A stretch of 64,000 bases of DNA from Chitinivorax sp. PXF-14. Its GTDB lineage: Bacteria; Pseudomonadota; Gammaproteobacteria; Burkholderiales; SCOH01. The DNA is taken from positions 1 through 64,000 of the forward strand of contig NZ_JBFNXJ010000015.1 in assembly GCF_040812015.1 (NCBI RefSeq). Direction: 5' to 3'. The notes beneath the pieces were generated by a model, which saw only the letters and a program-made list of their open reading frames with translations, ran no database searches and was not told where the DNA came from. This document shows, piece after piece, positions 46,037 to 55,340 of the stretch. Within the stretch, counting starts at the first letter, position 1; each line of letters begins with the position of its first letter. The position numbers and the translations under genes are program-made.

Positions 46037-47715
46037 CGCTCGAACTCGCCATCGGCAGCCATAGCGAGACCGGCCCCAAGCCGCGCAATGAAGACGCGCT
46101 GGGCATGGTCACGCCGAGCGGCGAGCTGCTGACCACCAAGGGCATTGCACTGGCGCTGGCGGACGGCGTATCGGGCTGCGAGAACGGCGACGAGGCCGCG
46201 CGCACCGTGGTGCGCGGTGTGCTGTCCGACTATTACGCGACACCCGAGACCTGGGAGATCCCGGTCGCGCTCGACAAGCTGCTCACCGCGCTCAACAGCT
46301 GGCTGGCGGCGCAGAACGGCGGCGGCCAGCAGCGCTTCGTCTCGACGCTGGCGGTGTTGATCGCACGCGGCCGCCGCTATGTGCTCGGCCATGTCGGCGA
46401 CACCCGCATCTACCTGCTGCGCGACAAGGCACTCAGGCAGCTGACGCAAGACCACGTGTGGGACCAGCCCGGCATGCATCACGTGCTGAAGCGCGCCGTG
46501 GGGCTGGACGACGCGATCGTCGTCGATTTCAGCGAGGGCGAGCTGCGCGCGGGCGACGTCTTCCTGCTGGCCACCGATGGCGTGTGGGAGCCGCTCGGCG
46601 AGCTGCGCCTGCACGAGCTGCTGGAGCTGCACGACGACCCGCAGCGCGCGGCGGAGGCGATCTGCCAGGCGGCCCTCGTGGCCGGCGGCCAGGACAACGC
46701 CAGTTGCCAGGTAGCCCGCGTCAGCCGCCTGCCGAGCGAGGCGCTGCGCGACAACCTGGCGCTTGCCACGCAACTGCCGCTGCCCAGCAAGCTCAAGCCT
46801 GGCCAGCACTGCGACGATTTCGTGATCGAATCGTTGCTGCACGAGTCGCGCGCGACCCGGCTGTACAAGGTCAGCCATTCCCCGAACGGCAAGCCCTATG
46901 TGCTGAAGACGTTAGGCCCGCTGCTCGCGAGCGACGAGGAGGCGCAGACGGCGCTGCTGACCGAGGAATGGCTGGGCAAGAAGCTCGCCGCCCATTATTT
47001 CCCGCAGGTGCTGCCGCTCGACAACCGCAGCAGCCTGTATTACGTGATGAGCTGGCACGCCGGACAGACCCTCGCGGCCCGCCTCGAGGCCGGGCAGCAC
47101 TTCAGCGCACCCGAGGTGGCGGGCATCGGCATCCGCCTCGCCAAGGCACTGGGCGTGCTGCACCGGCTCAATATCCTGCATCGCGACATCAAGCTCGACA
47201 ACCTGCTGCTAACCGACGACGACAAGCTCAAGGTGCTCGACCTTGGCGTCGCACTGTGCCCCGGCCTGACGCCCGATGCCACCAACAGCAATCCCGGCAC
47301 GCCCAGCTACATGGCGCCGGAACTGTTCAACGGCGCTGGCGCCACGCCGCAGTCCGACCTGTACGCCGCCGGGGTGAGCCTCTACCGCCTGCTGACCAGC
47401 CACTATCCCTACGGCGAGATCGAGCCGTTCCAGCACCCGCGCTTCGGCGAGCCGGTGCCGCCCACGCGCTACCGCCCCGATATTCCGCCGTGGCTCGAGA
47501 ACTGCCTGCTCAAGGCGGTTGCCCGCGAAGCCCCGGCGCGTTTCGAAACCGCCGAGGAGCTGCTGGTGGCGCTGGAGCGCGGCGAGCACCAATCCGTCTT
47601 CACGCACCGCCGCACCCCGCTGATCGAGCGCGACCCGCTCTTGACCTGGCAAGCCGTAGCTGGCGTCTCGATCGTGTTCAATCTGCTGTTGCTGTACATC
47701 CTGCTGGCCCGCTAA
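46033..47715 (+). CDS. PP2C phosphatase-Ser/Thr kinase fusion, membrane anchored
   Basis: A 560-aa protein combining opposite activities. Residues about 1-250 are a PP2C phosphatase (ADGVSGCENGDEA, GHVGDTRIYLL, ATDGVWE, GGQDNASC metal ligands). Residues about 260-520 are a Hanks-type kinase: HRDIKLDN catalytic loop, DLG in place of DFG, GTPSYMAPE activation end. A single C-terminal membrane segment (VAGVSIVFNLLLLYILL) anchors it with both domains in the cytoplasm. Such fusions often sit next to narK/nirBD in proteobacteria, hinting at control of nitrogen uptake; the link is inference. Confidence 0.9.
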   Translation: MTLELAIGSHSETGPKPRNEDALGMVTPSGELLTTKGIALALADGVSGCENGDEAARTVVRGVLSDYYATPETWEIPVALDKLLTALNSWLAAQNGGGQQRFVSTLAVLIARGRRYVLGHVGDTRIYLLRDKALRQLTQDHVWDQPGMHHVLKRAVGLDDAIVVDFSEGELRAGDVFLLATDGVWEPLGELRLHELLELHDDPQRAAEAICQAALVAGGQDNASCQVARVSRLPSEALRDNLALATQLPLPSKLKPGQHCDDFVIESLLHESRATRLYKVSHSPNGKPYVLKTLGPLLASDEEAQTALLTEEWLGKKLAAHYFPQVLPLDNRSSLYYVMSWHAGQTLAARLEAGQHFSAPEVAGIGIRLAKALGVLHRLNILHRDIKLDNLLLTDDDKLKVLDLGVALCPGLTPDATNSNPGTPSYMAPELFNGAGATPQSDLYAAGVSLYRLLTSHYPYGEIEPFQHPRFGEPVPPTRYRPDIPPWLENCLLKAVAREAPARFETAEELLVALERGEHQSVFTHRRTPLIERDPLLTWQAVAGVSIVFNLLLLYILLAR

Positions 47716-47882
47716 AGTGTGGCCCGCCCGGCGTTTATGCGCCGATGGCCTAACATAAGTAGGGTATGACGGCAGTCCACGACATGAGCCGGCCCCATCG
47801 TATCGATGGCAAGGCGCTTGCCCGGCTGATCGCTACACCCAATAAAAACGCCCCATTCAGGGGCATTGGATCAGGAGTAGGT

Positions 47883-48701
47883 ATGAAAACATGCAACAAG
47901 GGGCTGCTCGTCGGCCTGATCGCCACGGCACTCTTGGTCGGCTGCGGCAAGAAGGAAGAAGCCCCGGCCACCCAGCCGCAAGCCGCCACCACAGGCGCCC
48001 CGGCGCCCGCCCACAAGAATGAGATCATCGTCGCCACCGAGGCCGCCTTCGAGCCCTTCGAGTGGATCAACGACAAGAAAGAGCTGGTCGGCTTCGACAT
48101 CGACCTGGTCAAGGCCATCGCCGCGAATCAGGGCCTGACGGTGAAATTCACGAACATGCCGTTCGAATCGACGTTCACCGCGGTACGCGAAGGCAAGGTC
48201 GACATGGTGGCCGCCGCCATCACCATCACCGACGACCGCCGCCAGACGCTGGATTTCTCCGAGCCCTACTTCAACGGCGGCCTGGCCATCGCCACGGCAA
48301 CGGACAGCGTGAAGTCGCTCGACAGCCTGAAGAAGGTCAAGGTCGGCGTGCAGGAAGCCACCACGGCCGAGAGTCTGATGACCAAGCTGATGGGCGGCAC
48401 GAGCCCCAACATCTTCGGCTACAAGGACACCGACAAGGCTTTCGATGCCCTGCTCAAGGGCGACATCAAGGCGGTGCTCGCCGATAACTGGGTCGTCGGC
48501 AAATTCGCGCAGAGCCATGCCGACAAGGGGATGAAGATGGTGAGCGACCCGGCGATCCCGGTCGAGCCCTCGGGTTTCGTGTTCAAGCAGGGCAACGCCG
48601 AGCTCGCCGCCAAGATCAACGCCGGCCTCAAGGCGATCAAGGACGACGGCAGCTATGCCAAGATCCACGCACAGTACTTTGGCACGACACCGCAACAGTA
48701 A
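47883..48701 (+). CDS. Amino-acid ABC transporter binding lipoprotein
   Basis: A 272-aa periplasmic binding protein of SBP family 3 with a lipobox (LLVGC, residue 20-ish) followed by a KKEEAPAT linker. The ligand domain shows EIIVATEAAFEPFEW, GFDIDLVKAIA, VDMVAAAITIT and LDFSEPYF. ATG 47883 has AGGAG 7 nt before it. Close homologue of the protein at 49301. It probably feeds the permease/ATPase at 50.4-51.9 kb. Confidence 0.9.
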   Translation: MKTCNKGLLVGLIATALLVGCGKKEEAPATQPQAATTGAPAPAHKNEIIVATEAAFEPFEWINDKKELVGFDIDLVKAIAANQGLTVKFTNMPFESTFTAVREGKVDMVAAAITITDDRRQTLDFSEPYFNGGLAIATATDSVKSLDSLKKVKVGVQEATTAESLMTKLMGGTSPNIFGYKDTDKAFDALLKGDIKAVLADNWVVGKFAQSHADKGMKMVSDPAIPVEPSGFVFKQGNAELAAKINAGLKAIKDDGSYAKIHAQYFGTTPQQ

Positions 48702-48704
48702 GCG

Positions 48705-49022
48705 ATGCCCAGCGTCACCTTCCTCGGCGGCCCGATGGCCGCCGAGGTCACCTCTGGCTACGAGCCCGACGGCCTGACCACGGTGCTCGACCTGGCCCGC
48801 CTCGACGATCTGCCCATCTACTGGCACTGCGGCCTGGGTACCTGCGGCACCTGTGCAGCACGCGTCACGGTCCTCGACGGCGAGCCGCGTGCGATGAGCA
48901 ACAAGGAGCGCAATGTGCTGCTGCGCGCCGGCAAGCCGGTCGACGTACTACCCGATCAAGCCAGCTGGCGCCTGACCTGTGGCTACGTGCTGAGTGGCGA
49001 GACGCTGCGCGTCGAGTGGTGA
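48705..49022 (+). CDS. [2Fe-2S] ferredoxin
   Basis: A 105-aa plant-type ferredoxin with the cluster motif CGLGTCGTC (C-x4-C-x2-C) near residue 42 and the fourth Cys in RLTCGYVL. It begins 3 nt after the binding-protein stop. An electron carrier in a transport operon is unusual; its partner is not evident here. Confidence 0.88.
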   Translation: MPSVTFLGGPMAAEVTSGYEPDGLTTVLDLARLDDLPIYWHCGLGTCGTCAARVTVLDGEPRAMSNKERNVLLRAGKPVDVLPDQASWRLTCGYVLSGETLRVEW

Positions 49023-49205
49023 GCCCGTTCTGACACCGGGCTCGCCCGCATCGTTTGCATCGCGGCAGCTGTTTTCCTCAAGCCGACCCGGCAATGATGC
49101 ACCGCCACTGTCACCGGGCGGAGGTGCTGCCGCGACAGGGCGGGTATCGTAAAGCTGGCCCGATTCGTGCACGCATTGACGTCAGCGTCGCGGCCGCCCG
49201 CGCGA

Positions 49206-49235
49206 TTGGCATCGGGCGAAACGCTGCGCTATAGT
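49206..49235 (+). promoter_or_regulatory. Sigma-70 promoter for the 49301 gene
   Basis: TTGGCA and TATAGT are 18 bp apart, 66 nt before the start codon. A TTAGGC/GCCTAA stem-loop (49243-49260) follows in the leader. Otherwise 49023-49300 is empty. Confidence 0.6.
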
Positions 49236-49300
49236 GGCTGGATTAGGCCTGAGCGCCTAAAAAAGACAACACCCAAACTCGATCCAGGGAGATTCAAACA

Positions 49301-50149
49301 ATGAAGCTATCCAACAAATTGCTCGCCGCCCTGCTGGCCGGCGCCGTCGCCCTCGCCGCCTGCGGCAAGAAGGAAGAACCGGCTCCCGCGCCGGCCCCGG
49401 CACCTGCCGCCCAGGCACCGGCCGAGCCCGCCAAGCCCGCGGCAAAAGAGCTCGTGGTCGGCACCGATGCAGCCTACGCGCCGTTCGAATCCGAGAACGA
49501 GAACAAGGAAATCGTCGGCTTCGATATCGACGTGGTGAAGGCCATTGCCGACAAGGCCGGCATCAAGGTCAAGTTCATCAACACCCCGTGGGAAGGCATC
49601 TTCAAGACGCTGGAACAGGGTGACCGCGACTTCCTCGTCTCGGCGATCACCATCACCGACGAGCGCAAGCAGACCATGGACTTCTCCGAGCCCTATTTCG
49701 AAGCCAAGCAGCTGATCGCCGTCGGCAAGGACAGCAAGATCAAGAAGTTCGACGACCTGAAGAAGCTCAAGGTCGGCGTACAGACCGGCACCACCGGCGA
49801 CGAAGTCGTACAGAAGCTGCAGGGCAAGACCAGCGCCAACATCAAGCGCTTCGAATCGACCCCGCTCGCGCTGAAGGAACTGGAAGCTGGCGGTGTTGAC
49901 GCCGTGGTGGCCGACAACGGCGTCGTCATCAACTATGTGAAGAACAACTCGCAAGCCTTCCGCACCGTTGAAGACGCCAGCTTCGCCAAGGAGTACTACG
50001 GCCTTGCCGTGAAGAAGGGTAATGCCGACCTGGTTGCCAAGCTTAGCGATGGCCTGAAGAAGATCAAGGAAGACGGCACCTACGACAAGATCTACGCGCA
50101 ATACTTCGGCGAAGCCAAGCCGGCAGCCGCTGAACAGCCGAAGCAGTAA
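49301..50149 (+). CDS. Amino-acid ABC transporter binding lipoprotein (second copy)
   Basis: A 282-aa SBP family 3 protein. Signal peptide with lipobox (ALAAC, Cys near residue 21), KKEEPAPAP proline-rich linker, then ELVVGTDAAYAPFES, VGFDIDVVKAIAD, SAITITDERKQTMDFSEPYF. It has the C-terminal Ala/Lys tail KPAAAEQPKQ. A strong terminator after it, before the permease gene, would give much more binding protein than membrane components, as is usual in ABC importers. Confidence 0.92.
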   Translation: MKLSNKLLAALLAGAVALAACGKKEEPAPAPAPAPAAQAPAEPAKPAAKELVVGTDAAYAPFESENENKEIVGFDIDVVKAIADKAGIKVKFINTPWEGIFKTLEQGDRDFLVSAITITDERKQTMDFSEPYFEAKQLIAVGKDSKIKKFDDLKKLKVGVQTGTTGDEVVQKLQGKTSANIKRFESTPLALKELEAGGVDAVVADNGVVINYVKNNSQAFRTVEDASFAKEYYGLAVKKGNADLVAKLSDGLKKIKEDGTYDKIYAQYFGEAKPAAAEQPKQ

Positions 50150-50171
50150 GCAACGGCAGGCAAGCACAAAA

Positions 50172-50196
50172 ACGCGGCCCACGGGCCGCGTTTTTC
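50172..50196 (+). terminator. Intrinsic terminator after the binding-protein gene
   Basis: A 9-bp stem ACGCGGCCC/GGGCCGCGT with a 2-nt centre, then TTTTC. It separates the binding-protein gene from the permease gene. Confidence 0.88.
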
Positions 50197-50418
50197 TTGG
50201 TGGCTGTGTCAACCCAGCCAGCTGGCCGTGCGCTATTCTGTATCTATCTGTCGCATGGGCTATACGTCACCCCTTGCAAGTTGCGTAAACTCGCAGTGGC
50301 GAAAGGCCCTGAATATATTTTATTATCCGCCGCTTGGCTGACGGATCGGGCCACCGGCCGGCACAGACGCACCCCCTCACCGCATCGCTAGACATCGGCT
50401 CTCAGCACAAGGAGCAAT

Positions 50419-51165
50419 ATGGATTTCCGCTGGCATATCCTGCAAGAGTACGCACCGCTCTTCGTGCAGGGCATCAAGATGACCCTGCTGGTCACCATCA
50501 TCGGCGTCGTCATCGGCACGGTGCTCGGCCTCTTGACCGGCATGGCCAGGCTGGGGCAGGTCAAGCACGGCCCCTGGAAGTATGTCGTCAAGTTCGCCAT
50601 CCGCCTGCCGGCTACCGCCTATGTCACGTTCTTCCGTGGCACCCCGCTATTCGTACAGATCCTGCTGATCCACTTCGCGCTGATGCCGACGCTGATCCAC
50701 CCGGTCAACGGCCTGCTGATCACCGGCGACTTCGCGCGCGAAATCAAGCAGGACTACGGCGCCTTCCTGTCCGGCATCGTCGCGCTGTCGCTCAATGCGG
50801 GCGCCTACATCTCGGAAATCTTCCGCGCCGGCATCCAGTCGCTCGACAAGGGGCAGACCGAAGCCTCGCGCAGCCTGGGCATGAACTACTGGCAGACCAT
50901 GTACCACGTGGTGATCCCGCAGGCCTTCCGCCGCATGCTGCCGCCGCTTGGCAACGAGGCGATCATGCTGCTCAAGGATTCCTCGCTGGTGTCCGCCATC
51001 GGCCTCGCCGAGCTGGCCTATGCCGCGCGCACCGTGGCGGGCGCCTATTCGCGCTACTGGGAGCCCTATCTGACGATTTCCTTCATCTATCTGGTCATGA
51101 CGCTGGGCATGTCCGCATTCGTTTCCCACCTGGAAAAGAGGTACGGCAAAGGTGATTCACGTTAA
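50419..51165 (+). CDS. Polar amino-acid ABC transporter permease
   Basis: A 248-aa inner-membrane protein of the HisM/GlnP type with five or six helices. The EAA loop ([23 protein letters not shown]) contacts the ATPase. ATG 50419 has AGGAG just before it. It overlaps the ATPase gene by 14 nt. The preceding 220 nt contain the binding-protein terminator and probably a separate promoter. Confidence 0.93.
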   Translation: MDFRWHILQEYAPLFVQGIKMTLLVTIIGVVIGTVLGLLTGMARLGQVKHGPWKYVVKFAIRLPATAYVTFFRGTPLFVQILLIHFALMPTLIHPVNGLLITGDFAREIKQDYGAFLSGIVALSLNAGAYISEIFRAGIQSLDKGQTEASRSLGMNYWQTMYHVVIPQAFRRMLPPLGNEAIMLLKDSSLVSAIGLAELAYAARTVAGAYSRYWEPYLTISFIYLVMTLGMSAFVSHLEKRYGKGDSR

Positions 51166-51874
51166 ATCGTTGCAAAAGGCCTACGGCCATACCCAGGTGC
51201 TGCGCGGTATCGATTGCGACATCGCGGCGAAAGAGGTGGTGTGTGTCATCGGCCCCTCGGGCTCGGGCAAGAGTACCTTCCTGCGCTGCATCAACGCGCT
51301 GGAGGAGCTGACCAGCGGCGAGATCATCGTCGACGGCATGTCGGTGCACGACCAGAAGACGGACATCAACAAGCTGCGCGAAGAAGTCGGCATGGTGTTC
51401 CAGCGCTTCAACCTGTTCCCGCACATGACGGTGCTCGACAACATCTGCCTCGCGCCGATGCAGGTGCGCAAGAAATCGCGCGCAGAAGCCGAAGCGCAAG
51501 CCAAGGAGCTGCTCGTCAAGGTGGGCCTGTCCAACAAGGCTGACGCCTATCCCAACCAGCTCTCCGGCGGCCAGCAGCAACGCGTGGCCATCGCCCGCGC
51601 GCTGGCGATGAAACCGAAGATCATGCTGTTCGACGAGCCGACCTCGGCGCTCGACCCGGAAATGGTCGGCGAAGTGCTCGATGTCATGAAGAGCTTGGCA
51701 CAGGAAGGTATGACCATGGTCATCGTCACCCACGAGATGGGCTTCGCGCGCGAAGTCGCCGACCGTGTGTTCTTCATCGATCAGGGCATCATCATGGAAC
51801 AGGGCGATCCGGCACAGATTTTCAGCGCGCCGCGCAACGACCGCACCCGCGACTTCCTGTCCAAGGTGCTGTAA
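51152..51874 (+). CDS. Polar amino-acid ABC transporter ATPase
   Basis: A 240-aa GlnQ/HisP-type ATPase with GTG start. Walker [13 protein letters not shown]-loop [11 protein letters not shown], signature [15 protein letters not shown], Walker [15 protein letters not shown] and the switch His in VTHEMGFA. It completes the transporter with the permease at 50419 and the lipoproteins at 47883 and 49301. Confidence 0.95.
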   Translation: MIHVKSLQKAYGHTQVLRGIDCDIAAKEVVCVIGPSGSGKSTFLRCINALEELTSGEIIVDGMSVHDQKTDINKLREEVGMVFQRFNLFPHMTVLDNICLAPMQVRKKSRAEAEAQAKELLVKVGLSNKADAYPNQLSGGQQQRVAIARALAMKPKIMLFDEPTSALDPEMVGEVLDVMKSLAQEGMTMVIVTHEMGFAREVADRVFFIDQGIIMEQGDPAQIFSAPRNDRTRDFLSKVL

Positions 51875-51881
51875 TCCAACA

Positions 51882-51927
51882 CCCCCAAACAAAAACAGCG
51901 CCGATTGGCGCTGTTTTTGTTTGGGGG
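51882..51927. terminator. Long bidirectional terminator
   Basis: A perfect 21-bp stem with a 4-nt loop, A-rich on the left and T-rich on the right, between the convergent ATPase and SlyB-like genes. It can terminate both. Confidence 0.93.
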
Positions 51928-51934
51928 CTCAGGC

Positions 51935-52399
51935 CTATTCCCGCGTGACCCGCGTCGACCCGCCACGCGACAGCAATCTGACCGCATCGCCCACCTTGAG
52001 GTCATCGTTCGGCGACGCCTCCTGCACTACGGCGATCTCGCGGCCATCATTCAGCCTGACGGTGATTTCGACGCCCTGCTTCTTGCCGACTTCCTTTTCG
52101 ATAGCGTTGCCAGCCAGGCCACCAATGATGACACCCGCAATGGCGCCTGCCGTGCTGCCGCGGCCCCGACCCATCTCGCTGCCGGCGATACCGCCCAGCG
52201 CCGCGCCACCCAGCGCGCCGATCGGCGTGGCATCGCTCTCGAGCACCACGGGCCGCAGACCGGTAATCGTGCCATGGCGCACCGTCTGCTCGACACGCGC
52301 ATCGTCACGCGTATAGGTATCGCCACTGAGCTTGCTCGCGCACGCACCCAAGGTCAGCATACTGGCGCACAACAACATCGAAACGACGGGCTTCATCAT
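51935..52399 (-). CDS. SlyB-like outer-membrane lipoprotein
   Basis: A 154-aa protein with a lipoprotein signal (LTLGACAS, Cys near 20) and a glycine-zipper domain (IGALGGAALGGIAGSEMGRG, then AGAIAGVIIGGLAGNAIE) that packs as a two-helix hairpin in the outer membrane. It resembles SlyB/Pcp, which supports envelope integrity. Single gene facing the ABC operon. Confidence 0.88.
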   Translation of the reverse strand: MMKPVVSMLLCASMLTLGACASKLSGDTYTRDDARVEQTVRHGTITGLRPVVLESDATPIGALGGAALGGIAGSEMGRGRGSTAGAIAGVIIGGLAGNAIEKEVGKKQGVEITVRLNDGREIAVVQEASPNDDLKVGDAVRLLSRGGSTRVTRE

Positions 52400-52422
52400 T
52401 GCATCACTCCCTGAGCGGGCAG

Positions 52423-53358
52423 TTACCAGAGCCGCTCTCCGAATTGTTCAAGATACATGGCCGCGATGGCGCCGCGGTCGAACACATGATTCTGGGCGCC
52501 ACGGCGGGCGATCTTCAAGGCGCCGAGCAGTGCCGCCAGCCGGCCCGTCTTGAGCCAGCCCAGGCTATGCATGATGCCGTACATCAGGCCGGCACGGTAT
52601 GCGTCGCCACAGCCGGTCGGGTCCACCACGGCTTCCGCTTGGACGCAGGGAATATCGAGGCGTTCACCGTCAGCATAAATCTGCGACCCTTCGCCGCCGC
52701 GCGTGACGATCAGTGCGCGCACCTTGCCGGCGATCGCATCAAGCGTCAGGCCGGTGCGCTCCTGCAACAGCTGCGCCTCATAGTCGTTGACAGCAACGTA
52801 GTCCGCCAGTTCGATGAAGGCAAGCAGCTCTTCGCCATTGAACATCGGCATGCCCTGGCCCGGGTCGAAAATGAACGGGATGCCCGCCGCCTTGAATTCG
52901 CGGGCATGCTGCAACATGCCATCTCGCCCGTCAGGTGCCACAATGCCCAGGCTCACCTGCTTTGCATCGGCAACCCGGTTGAGGTGCGACTGTGTCATCG
53001 CCCCCGGATGGAAGGCCGTGATCTGGTTGTCGTCGAGATCCGTAGTGATGAATGCCTGCGCGGTAAAGCTCTGCGGCACGCGCTGGATGTGCTGCTGGGC
53101 GATCCCCAGCGATTCGAGCCTGGCCTGGTAGGGGGCAAAATCGTCGCCGACCGTCGCCATGACCAGCGGCGAGCCGCCGAGCAGCTTCAGGTTGTAGGCG
53201 ATGTTGCCGGCACAGCCACCGAACTCACGGCGCATCTCCGGCACCAGGAACGACACATTGAGCATGTGCACCTTCTCCGGCAGGATGTGATGCCGGAAAC
53301 GATCTTGGAACACCATGATGGTGTCGAAGGCCATGGAACCGCAAATCAACGCATGCAT
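52423..53358 (-). CDS. PfkB-family carbohydrate (adenosine-like) kinase
   Basis: A 311-aa ribokinase-fold enzyme. PfkB motif 1 is FGGCAGNIAYNLKLLGG and motif 2, with the catalytic Asp, is VVDPTGCGDAYRAGLMYG. Proteobacterial proteins of this kind are often annotated adenosine kinase; the start MHALICGSMAFDTIM fits that group. Substrate not proven. Divergent from the PilZ gene. Confidence 0.88.
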   Translation of the reverse strand: MHALICGSMAFDTIMVFQDRFRHHILPEKVHMLNVSFLVPEMRREFGGCAGNIAYNLKLLGGSPLVMATVGDDFAPYQARLESLGIAQQHIQRVPQSFTAQAFITTDLDDNQITAFHPGAMTQSHLNRVADAKQVSLGIVAPDGRDGMLQHAREFKAAGIPFIFDPGQGMPMFNGEELLAFIELADYVAVNDYEAQLLQERTGLTLDAIAGKVRALIVTRGGEGSQIYADGERLDIPCVQAEAVVDPTGCGDAYRAGLMYGIMHSLGWLKTGRLAALLGALKIARRGAQNHVFDRGAIAAMYLEQFGERLW

Positions 53359-53433
53359 TCTGATATCCTGAATCGGTTAACTGGAGCGGATTCTAGCACG
53401 CGGCCGTGGGTGCCACACGGCCAGGGGAAGGAC

Positions 53434-53781
53434 ATGGAGCATCGCCTGCAATCACGCGCCCACCTCAAGACCTGGGTGCGCGTCATCCCGCCTGCCGGCC
53501 ACGGCCTGCTGGGCAATATCGAAGATATTTCCACCGGCGGCCTGGGGGTTCTGCACGACCGCCCCATGCCGATCGATACCGAATGCAACGTCTATTTCAT
53601 GCTGCCGCTGGGTGCATTCGAGACCATCGTTCAGGCACGCTGCCGGATCGCGGCCTGCCATCAACAGGATGCGGCATGCTTCCACATCGGGCTGCAATTT
53701 CTCGATTTCGTGACGGACACGCGCGAAGCTCAGGACGCCATACACCGCTTTCAGCATCAACTACAGACTGCCGGCCGGTAA
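53434..53781 (+). CDS. PilZ-domain protein
   Basis: A 115-aa single-domain protein likely to bind c-di-GMP. It has RLQSRAHLKTWVRV as the RxxxR region and IEDISTGGLGVL as the (D/N)xSxxG motif. ATG 53434 has AGGGGAAGG before it. The window also encodes three GGDEF proteins that could supply the ligand. Confidence 0.85.
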   Translation: MEHRLQSRAHLKTWVRVIPPAGHGLLGNIEDISTGGLGVLHDRPMPIDTECNVYFMLPLGAFETIVQARCRIAACHQQDAACFHIGLQFLDFVTDTREAQDAIHRFQHQLQTAGR

Positions 53782-53798
53782 CGATCAAAAAAGCGCAA

Positions 53799-53827
53799 CA
53801 AAAAGGCCGGATCGACTCCGGCCTTTT
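53799..53827. terminator. Bidirectional terminator between PilZ and OmpA-family genes
   Basis: An 11-bp perfect stem AAAAGGCCGGA/TCCGGCCTTTT with a 5-nt loop. It lies between two convergent genes. Confidence 0.9.
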
Positions 53828-53846
53828 CAACACCCAGCAATACCGC

Positions 53847-54527
53847 TCACCCCTGCACGACGGGGACGATCAGCACCTCGACACGGCGGTTCAGCGCGCG
53901 CCCCTGCTCGCTATCGTTGCTCGTGCGCGGCTCCGACTCACCCTTACCGTAGGCAGTCAGCCGCTCGGGATGCACCCGCTGCCCCTCGAGGTATTGCTCG
54001 ACAGCCTGGGCACGGCGGTTGGACAGATCCATATTGCTCGCATCCGAACCGACGCTGTCGGTATGGCCGACGATGGTCAACGAAGTCTTGCCATAACGGT
54101 TCACCACATCGGCGATCCTGTTCAGCGTCGGCATGAATCCACTCTTGATCGCGGTGGAATTGGTGTCGAACGCAGTCGCCCCGGTCATCGTCACGCGCAG
54201 GACATGGTCCGGCAACCTGTCGATGTCGATCGCACCCACCTCGCGCTCACCGGCCAGCACCTTTTCCAGATCCTTGCGCTGGTTATCCATATAGCTTCCC
54301 ACGGCGACACCCGCCAGCCCGCCACCAACCGCACCGATCAAGGCCCCCTTGCCGCGGTTTCGGTGGTTGATCGCCGCGCCGGCCAAGGCCCCCCCCACCG
54401 AGCCGACAATCGCGCCGGTTTCAGCATTGGTCAACGGCCGCGAACGCCCGTACTCGTCCGTTGCACAGGCACTGATCGCCAACGCAACCAACAAGCCGAG
54501 GGCAATACCGCTGTTTACTTTCTTCAT
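53847..54527 (-). CDS. OmpA-family lipoprotein with glycine zipper (YiaD-like)
   Basis: A 226-aa outer-membrane protein. Lipoprotein-type signal with ISACAT near residue 20, a glycine-zipper segment (GAIVGSVGGALAGAAIN, then GALIGAVGGGLAGVAVG), and a C-terminal OmpA peptidoglycan-binding domain (LTIVGHTDSVGSDASNMDLS, AQAVEQYL). Last chromosomal-core-like gene before the defence island. Confidence 0.92.
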   Translation of the reverse strand: MKKVNSGIALGLLVALAISACATDEYGRSRPLTNAETGAIVGSVGGALAGAAINHRNRGKGALIGAVGGGLAGVAVGSYMDNQRKDLEKVLAGEREVGAIDIDRLPDHVLRVTMTGATAFDTNSTAIKSGFMPTLNRIADVVNRYGKTSLTIVGHTDSVGSDASNMDLSNRRAQAVEQYLEGQRVHPERLTAYGKGESEPRTSNDSEQGRALNRRVEVLIVPVVQG

Positions 54528-54539
54528 GCGACGCCTAGA

Positions 54540-54831
54540 CGTTGAACCAGAAGATCATTGGCAAGTATTTGATTTGCCTTTGGTTCGCCTGCGTGCTGCA
54601 AAAAATGTACTCCGATTTGTACTCAATCGTGCGGCGGCTGAGTACGCCGGGGCAGTCTGCGGGCACGAGCTGCGCGTTGACCTGATCAACTACGCGTTCG
54701 CGCATGGCTTTTTCGCGCATGGCTTTAATGGTGCCAGCACTTTGTGGATTCATGCTCGCGACTTTGCACTCAGCGGCAGAGGGTACGCTGAAACGCTCAC
54801 AGACGTACGGGGCGTTCAACTCTTGGGGCCG
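54540..54831. other. Island edge without a confident gene
   Basis: About 290 bp of lower GC than the neighbours. Short open frames exist on both strands, but none has a recognisable family; a near-tandem GCGCATGGCTTT repeat lies near 54700-54725. It marks the change from core genes to the defence island. No integrase or tRNA attachment site is seen. Confidence 0.45.
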
Positions 54832-55340
54832 CTATGCCAAGAACCCCATGGGCTTCCTAGTTGAGGCGACTTGGTCTGGCAGGTCGCCGACGCGGATGTG
54901 ATCCCGCTCCTCCCGCGCAGCACGTCCCAGCGCGCGCTTCAACGCCAGCCCCACGGTTCTCGGCGGCAAGTTCTTCAGCTTGTCCACCACCTGCTCGTCC
55001 AGCGTTGGAGCAAAACCTGACCCCCAAGGGCTCTCGGCCCGCATACGGCCATACATCTGTCGAGCGATGTGGGCCACCTGCGCTGGCGTAGGGGCCTGCA
55101 CGTGCAGCACCGTCATGCGCGACAGCAGCGGCGCCGGGATGCCTTCGGTGCTATTGGCCGTGGCGATCCAGTTCACGTGGCCGGCATCGATGGCGAAATC
55201 GCGGATCGAGAGGTCGATGAAGTCTCGCGCGCTGCGAGGTTCCAAAAGGGTGTAGAGCGCCGCGAGTGGGTCGTACTGACGTTGCTGGTCGGTCTTGTCG
55301 AGCTCGTCCAGCACGATCACCGGATTGGCCAGCGGCTGGT
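54832..55340 (-). pseudogene. AAA+ ATPase C-terminal remnant
   Basis: An internal to C-terminal piece of a Lon-like/McrB-like AAA+ ATPase. It begins near LANPVIVLDELDK (Walker B), continues with LEPRSARDFIDLSI, HVNWIATANSTEGIP (sensor 1) and LLSRMTVLHVQAP (arginine finger region). Walker A is missing. It is joined head-on in a different frame to the truncated endonuclease gene, so a deletion removed the ATPase N-terminus. Confidence 0.8.

Noticed and set aside
54540-54831. Integrase gene or tRNA attachment site at the island edge
   Set aside because: No recombinase motif, tRNA or clear direct repeat was found in the bases read.
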